From NCBI GenBank assembly GCA_002432565.1, contig DJFP01000235.1, forward strand, positions 9,004 to 19,527: 10,524 nt of DNA, read 5' to 3'. Under the pieces are notes generated by a model, which had not been told where the DNA came from, did no database searches, and was given only the letters and a program-made list of their open reading frames with translations. Within the stretch, counting starts at the first letter, position 1. Every line of letters starts with the position of its first letter. A program made the position numbers and the translations under genes. This stretch comes from Flavobacteriales bacterium UBA5869. Lineage in GTDB: Bacteria; Bacteroidota; Bacteroidia; Flavobacteriales_D; Crocinitomicaceae. Below are positions 6,543 to 10,524 of the stretch, in pieces.

Positions 6543-8122
6543 TACAGGTGGTTTTCAACGGTTAGATTCGCTCCCAATTTAAACTTGAAGAATGCATTTG
6601 CCGGAATCGGCACTTGTACATTTGCTCCGTTTGCATCGTAGGTATTTAGTTTCAATTTGATCATGCAGTGTTTAACAGCTCCGATGTTGTCGCAAACGGA
6701 CTCCGAAACCGGGAAAAAGACCTCACTTTTCTTTTGCATGATTCCGTTGATCACCGAACCAAAAACACTGGATTGAATGTTGCTTGTTCCCGAAACAACT
6801 GCGATTGTCTGGTAATTTGCATCCAGCAGGTAAAGCTGTAAACTTCCTTCAAACGGGAAAGCATTCATCGCATTAACCCAAATCTGGCCCGATTTTACAT
6901 TTGTTTTAGCGGGATCATTCACCAAACTAAGATCAAATGTATCCTGGAAGATCAGGTCTGAAAGACCGACATTCAGCGGGAACATTCCGTTCAGTTTCAC
7001 ACGAAGCGGATGCGAATCATAAATTTCATCCCAGCCTCCGGAGACATTTCCCCAGGGATTCATCTGCAACTGAAAGCTCAATTCGTTCTTTGAACCATGA
7101 TTTTCTATAAACTGTTCAAAATTGCTGTTGCCGGGGGTAAAATTCAACGTTGTGTTGCTGGGAGCAATTGAGCTCTCACTGGAACCTGTTGCCGCATTGA
7201 TTGTATTCCACGTACCGATATTCGGGTGGTTTAAAGAAACCGCATTACCGGAAGCATTGATGTTTTTAAGGGAGTTGATCTTGAATTTTCCGGTTACTTT
7301 TAATCCGTTTTCAATTGCCAGGTCAAAAGTCATGGCGTCCACATCCAGGATCCCGTCCGAAATGTTGTTCATTGCATCGATATTCGCAAATACTGTATCA
7401 GAAACCAATTCACTTCCGAAATAACCCCGGGCATATGCCAATTGGACATCTTTCATGGAGAATTCAAACCTGATAATATCCGAAGTAGTCACATTTACCG
7501 TAGGTCCGTTGGGATCAGAAGTAACGGTCAGCAAAGACTGAAGCCTGTTATATGAAAGTCCGTCCTGACCCGTCAGGTCCAGTTCATAACCACTCAAATC
7601 AACCAGTCCGGTAACCACCCCCGGGTTACTCTGTGTTCCTGCAGGGGCCTCAAAATTTTGAGTTAAAACCACCCCGTTTTTGGTTACACCCGGCAATTTG
7701 ATCGTAAAAAAAGTTTTGGTAGCTATCGGATTAAATACTTTGAGTTCTATTCCACCACCTTTAACACGGATTCTCTTTAGCTGCACATCACCGATATTTA
7801 TCGGATGCTCTTCGACGGTACCATTCGTAAAACTTGTTCCGGGGGTTGCCGCAAAATTAAAAGCAATCGGGAAATCATTCTCAATAGTAGTATCCGAGAG
7901 TTCCACAAAATCGCTCAACTTGAATTCGAACAAAGAGGAATTGATATCCAGGACATAATTTCCTCCAACAACGGTTAAAAGCGAATCAGCTACCAAATCG
8001 GATAAGGTTAGGCTGTCGTGAACCAGCGGAACCTGCCAATCTGTATCCCAAATTGCTTTCTCGCGTTTCTTACAAGAAGCGAAAACAAGCCCGATACAAA
8101 ATACAAACAAGAGTTTTTTCAT
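6542..8122 (-). CDS. Large envelope lipoprotein of unknown function
   Basis: 526 residues from the ATG at 8122. The longer open frame reaches 8209, but its extra 29 residues overlap the thiolase gene and place the signal peptide internally, so 8122 is chosen. MKKLLFVFCIGLVFASC is a lipoprotein signal with lipid-attached Cys17. The residues after it (KKREK) are basic, not the acidic surface-export signal of some Bacteroidota lipoproteins, so a periplasm-facing location is a fair guess. The mature part is rich in beta-strand, N, T and S, for example GGGIELKVFNPIATKTFFTI and VDLSGYELDLTG. The first faintly resembles an LEA-2/BPI-like strand pattern, but I assign no family. The next gene starts within its stop codon. 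Confidence 0.82.
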   Translation of the reverse strand: MKKLLFVFCIGLVFASCKKREKAIWDTDWQVPLVHDSLTLSDLVADSLLTVVGGNYVLDINSSLFEFKLSDFVELSDTTIENDFPIAFNFAATPGTSFTNGTVEEHPINIGDVQLKRIRVKGGGIELKVFNPIATKTFFTIKLPGVTKNGVVLTQNFEAPAGTQSNPGVVTGLVDLSGYELDLTGQDGLSYNRLQSLLTVTSDPNGPTVNVTTSDIIRFEFSMKDVQLAYARGYFGSELVSDTVFANIDAMNNISDGILDVDAMTFDLAIENGLKVTGKFKINSLKNINASGNAVSLNHPNIGTWNTINAATGSSESSIAPSNTTLNFTPGNSNFEQFIENHGSKNELSFQLQMNPWGNVSGGWDEIYDSHPLRVKLNGMFPLNVGLSDLIFQDTFDLSLVNDPAKTNVKSGQIWVNAMNAFPFEGSLQLYLLDANYQTIAVVSGTSNIQSSVFGSVINGIMQKKSEVFFPVSESVCDNIGAVKHCMIKLKLNTYDANGANVQVPIPANAFFKFKLGANLTVENHL

Positions 8123-8137
8123 GGTACAGTAGAGATG

Positions 8138-8145
8138 CAAAAATA
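8138..8145 (-). promoter_or_regulatory. Bacteroidota-type -7 promoter element (TATTTTTG) before the lipoprotein gene
   Basis: In the 38-bp gap between the thiolase stop and the lipoprotein ATG, the minus strand reads TATTTTTG, a perfect match to the TAnnTTTG -7 consensus. No clean TTG lies at the usual -33 distance; GTTTAA (around 8161-8166) is the closest. The leader would be only about 10 bases. It may let the lipoprotein-barrel-sorted protein cassette be transcribed apart from the thiolase. Confidence 0.4.
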
Positions 8146-8160
8146 AAAGATAGGTTGGAA

Positions 8161-9372
8161 TTAAACCCTTTCGATAACAGCGGCGTAGCCTTGTCCGACT
8201 CCGATACACATGGTAACCAATGCATATTTTCCTCCTGTTCGCTGTAATTGATTGGCTGCAGCAAGTAAAATACGCGATCCGGACATTCCAAGCGGGTGAC
8301 CGAGTGCAATTGCTCCTCCATTCGGGTTAATTCTCGAATCACGGTCGTCTAAGCCCATCGTTCTTGTACATGCAAGTACCTGAGCGGCGAAAGCTTCATT
8401 CAATTCCAATACGTCCATTTGGTCAAGGGTTAAACCTGCTCTCTCCAGTGCTTTGCGGGAAGCTTCCACAGGTCCTATTCCCATGATACGTGGTTCAACG
8501 CCGGAAATAGCGGCAGAAACGATACGTGCAATTGGTTTCAATCCGTGGTTTTTCAATCCCTGATCAGAAGCCAGTAATAAAGCTGCAGCACCGTCATTCA
8601 ATCCGGAAGCATTACCTGCTGTTACCGAGCCATCTTTCTTAAAAGCCGGTTTCAAAGCTCCAAGCGTTTCGGTAGTTGTTCCAGGTCTCATAAATTCGTC
8701 TTTATCGAAAACCAAAGGATCTTGTTTTTTTCTCGGGATAGATAATCCTGCAATTTCCTGTGCCAAAATACCAGCATTTTGAGCTATCAAAGCCTTTTCC
8801 TGTGACCAGGCTGCAAATTTATCCTGGTCTTCCCGTGAAATGTTGTGCAATTCAGCCAGGTTCTCAGCTGTCATTCCCATTGGATCGGTTCCGTAAAGGG
8901 CATCCAATTTCGGGTTGATAAAACGCCATCCGAAGGAAGAATCGTACAATTGCTGATCCCTTCCGAAAGGAGTTGCCGATTTAGACAACACCCAGGGCCC
9001 CCGGGTCATGTGTTCTACTCCGCCAGCCACATAAATATCTCCGGCACCAACCTGGATCGCTCTTGCTGCATTTACAGCCGCCGACATACCTGATGCACAC
9101 AACCTGTTTACGGTCTCTCCCCCGACTGAAATCGGGTACCCGGCCAAAAGCAACGCCATGCGGGCAACGTTACGGTTATCTTCTCCTGCCTGGTTTGCAC
9201 ATCCCAAAATTACATCTTCGATAGCACCTGGATCCAGCTCCGGTACTTTTTTCAACAATTCTGCTAAAACGTGTGCAGCCAAATCATCTGCTCTGACAGG
9301 AGCTAAAGTTCCTCCAAAATTTCCAATGGCTGTTCTTACACCAGCCACGATATATGCGTTGTTTGTCGTCAT
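8161..9372 (-). CDS. Acetyl-CoA C-acyltransferase (thiolase), beta-ketoadipyl-CoA thiolase-like
   Basis: 403 residues, full length for the family. It cleaves a 3-oxoacyl-CoA with CoA to give acetyl-CoA and a shortened acyl-CoA, in the cytoplasm. Catalytic residues are visible: nucleophile Cys92 in VNRLCASGMSA, NEAF at 325-328, His359 in GGAIALGHPLGMSG and Cys389 in MCIGVGQGYAAVIERV. The segments FGWRFINP, DPMGMTAENLA and the IGVGQG...IERV ending resemble PcaF/PaaJ-type 3-oxoadipyl-CoA thiolases more than a generic biosynthetic thiolase, but a fatty-acid FadA-like role cannot be excluded. No other aromatic-degradation or beta-oxidation gene is in the window. The start at 9372 precedes the conserved AYIVAGVRTAIGNFGG. 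It diverges from the TPR gene, and the lipoprotein gene follows after 38 bp. Confidence 0.95.
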   Translation of the reverse strand: MTTNNAYIVAGVRTAIGNFGGTLAPVRADDLAAHVLAELLKKVPELDPGAIEDVILGCANQAGEDNRNVARMALLLAGYPISVGGETVNRLCASGMSAAVNAARAIQVGAGDIYVAGGVEHMTRGPWVLSKSATPFGRDQQLYDSSFGWRFINPKLDALYGTDPMGMTAENLAELHNISREDQDKFAAWSQEKALIAQNAGILAQEIAGLSIPRKKQDPLVFDKDEFMRPGTTTETLGALKPAFKKDGSVTAGNASGLNDGAAALLLASDQGLKNHGLKPIARIVSAAISGVEPRIMGIGPVEASRKALERAGLTLDQMDVLELNEAFAAQVLACTRTMGLDDRDSRINPNGGAIALGHPLGMSGSRILLAAANQLQRTGGKYALVTMCIGVGQGYAAVIERV

Positions 9373-9535
9373 TAAGTTCTTAGTTTAACTTCAATTCATT
9401 TATTCCTTTACGAAATTACGGAATATTCTTTGTCATTCGGTTTCTGTTAAAAGGTTCTGCGCACTGTTGATAAGTATTGATTTCGGAGGGGAGATATTTT
9501 TATTAAATTCGATACCCTAAACCAAATTACAATCT
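9373..9535. promoter_or_regulatory. Divergent promoter region between thiolase and TPR gene
   Basis: This 163-bp gap separates two start codons facing apart, so it must hold promoters for both. On the plus strand TATTTTTA (9495-9502) differs from TAnnTTTG at the last base, with TTG at 9477-9479 and at 9467-9469 as possible upstream elements; spacing is not ideal. On the minus strand TAATTTCG is one base from the consensus. No strong dyad operator was seen. Confidence 0.35.
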
Positions 9536-10524
9536 ATGAAAAAACCCGTCTCCATGATGGCCGGAATGCTATTGTGCAGTTTTATCTCTTTCTCACAGAT
9601 AGAAAGCATGACTCCGGCAGAAATTAGGTATCGTGATTCAATTACCAAATTGAACCAAAGCAACGCAGCTATTGCTGCAAGTCAGGAAGCTTATAACAAA
9701 GGAATTGAGCTTTTCAACCAAAAAAACTTCAAAGAAGCCATTGCTTCATTTAGCAAGTCCATTGCTTCGGACCCGAACTTCACAGCTGCTTATTACAATA
9801 AAGGAGTTGCTGAAAACGAAGCTGAAATGTACCAGGATGCCGTTACGACATTCACTACATTGATCGGGAAACAAAAAGGGTACTCCAAAGCTTACTTCCA
9901 GCGTGGCCGCGGATACCAGGGATTATCGGATTATTTGAAAGCCGAAAAGGACTATGAAGAATCCATCAAATTAGATGCAAATAACCCAAAGGCGTACTAC
10001 AACTACGGAACTTTAAAATTCTTGCAACAAGATTACAATGCTGCCATTAAATACTTTTCAAAAAGTATCGAACTGGACCCAAACAGCGCTATGGCTTACA
10101 ATGACCGTGGGAGCTGTTACCGCATGCAGGAAAATTACCCCAAAGCAATCGAAGACTACGAAGCTGCACTGCGCAAAAATCCGAATTTGGCATTTGTATT
10201 GAACAATATCGGTACTACCAAAAAGAAAATGAAGGACTATGCCGGGGCATTGATCGCATTTAACCGCGCAATTTCCGTAGACGTAAACTTTTTCCTGGCT
10301 TATAACAACCGCGGGGTAACTTTGATTGAGAAAGGAAGTTTGGAGGACGCGATCAAGGACTTTGAAAAGGCCCTGCAGATCAATCCGAAATATGCTCCTG
10401 CAGCTTCTAATTTGTCGGGGATCTATTTCAAAAAGAAGGATTTTAAAAAAGCCGAAGATTTGGCAACCAAAGCGATCAACATCGATCCGAACTACGCATC
10501 TGCCTACGTAAACAGAGGAATGGC
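9536..10524 (+). CDS. Secreted tetratricopeptide-repeat (TPR) protein, C-terminal end cut by window edge
   Basis: I translated this frame directly; 329 residues are present with no stop before the edge. The N-terminus MKKPVSMMAGMLLCSFISFS followed by Q is a signal peptide (about 1-20 or 21), so the protein is exported, probably periplasmic. After a linker (22-51) come eight complete TPR units of exactly 34 residues from residue 52, with a ninth beginning at 324. Glycine recurs at 56, 90, 124, 158, 192, 226, 260 and 328; residue 294 is Ser, with Gly at 295. Typical ends are SIELDPNSAMAYNDRG and ALQINPKYAPAASN. TPRs are protein-binding scaffolds; no catalytic domain is seen in the visible part, though one could follow. 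The ATG at 9536 gives the signal peptide directly. Confidence 0.92.
   Translation, partial: MKKPVSMMAGMLLCSFISFSQIESMTPAEIRYRDSITKLNQSNAAIAASQEAYNKGIELFNQKNFKEAIASFSKSIASDPNFTAAYYNKGVAENEAEMYQDAVTTFTTLIGKQKGYSKAYFQRGRGYQGLSDYLKAEKDYEESIKLDANNPKAYYNYGTLKFLQQDYNAAIKYFSKSIELDPNSAMAYNDRGSCYRMQENYPKAIEDYEAALRKNPNLAFVLNNIGTTKKKMKDYAGALIAFNRAISVDVNFFLAYNNRGVTLIEKGSLEDAIKDFEKALQINPKYAPAASNLSGIYFKKKDFKKAEDLATKAINIDPNYASAYVNRGM

Noticed and set aside
8123..8209. Upstream start adding 29 residues to the lipoprotein
   Set aside because: It overlaps the end of the thiolase gene and would bury the clear lipoprotein signal peptide inside the protein.
1..10524. CRISPR array, transposase, phage or toxin-antitoxin genes
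   Set aside because: No spaced direct-repeat array and no matching protein motifs were found in any frame inspected.

Overview
The window looks like chromosomal DNA from a Bacteroidota bacterium, most likely an order-Flavobacteriales relative; Fluviicola/Crocinitomicaceae is my guess, not a measurement. The reasons are: a secreted protein ends in a type IX secretion (T9SS) type A sorting domain; signal peptides are of the MKKLLF type; there are no strong Shine-Dalgarno sequences; one gap holds a perfect TAnnTTTG -7 element, as used by Bacteroidota sigma factor; and one intergenic gap is hairpin-rich and resembles a dispersed repeat. No phage, transposase, CRISPR, tRNA or rRNA was found.

Layout: every gene except the last lies on the minus strand. 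Reading in the direction of transcription from the right, a thiolase (8161-9372) is followed by three tightly packed or overlapping genes: a lipoprotein (6542-8122), an outer-membrane beta-barrel protein (5313-6542) and a T9SS-exported repeat protein with a C-terminal sorting domain (3859-5325). After a 187-bp gap comes a YkgJ-type cysteine-cluster protein (2802-3671). A 616-bp non-coding gap full of inverted repeats (2186-2801) follows. Then come a DUF748/AsmA-like membrane-anchored protein (920-2185) and, overlapping it by ATGA, a membrane-anchored protein with two LEA type-2-like domains (1-923, cut by the window edge). On the plus strand, diverging from the thiolase, a secreted protein made of regular 34-residue TPR repeats starts at 9536 and runs off the right edge.

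Two gene groups look functional. The lipoprotein, barrel and sorted protein are overlapped stop-to-start and are all envelope or exported proteins, so they may form one outer-membrane or surface assembly. The DUF748 and LEA-2 proteins are translationally coupled, each has one N-terminal membrane anchor and a periplasmic beta-rich body, and each carries a lysine-rich tail. This suggests a paired inter-membrane, lipid-related or envelope-maintenance function. Both ideas are inference from domains and gene order. The remaining genes (thiolase, cysteine-cluster protein, TPR protein) belong to well-known families. Nothing in the window is a clear new defence or mobile system.
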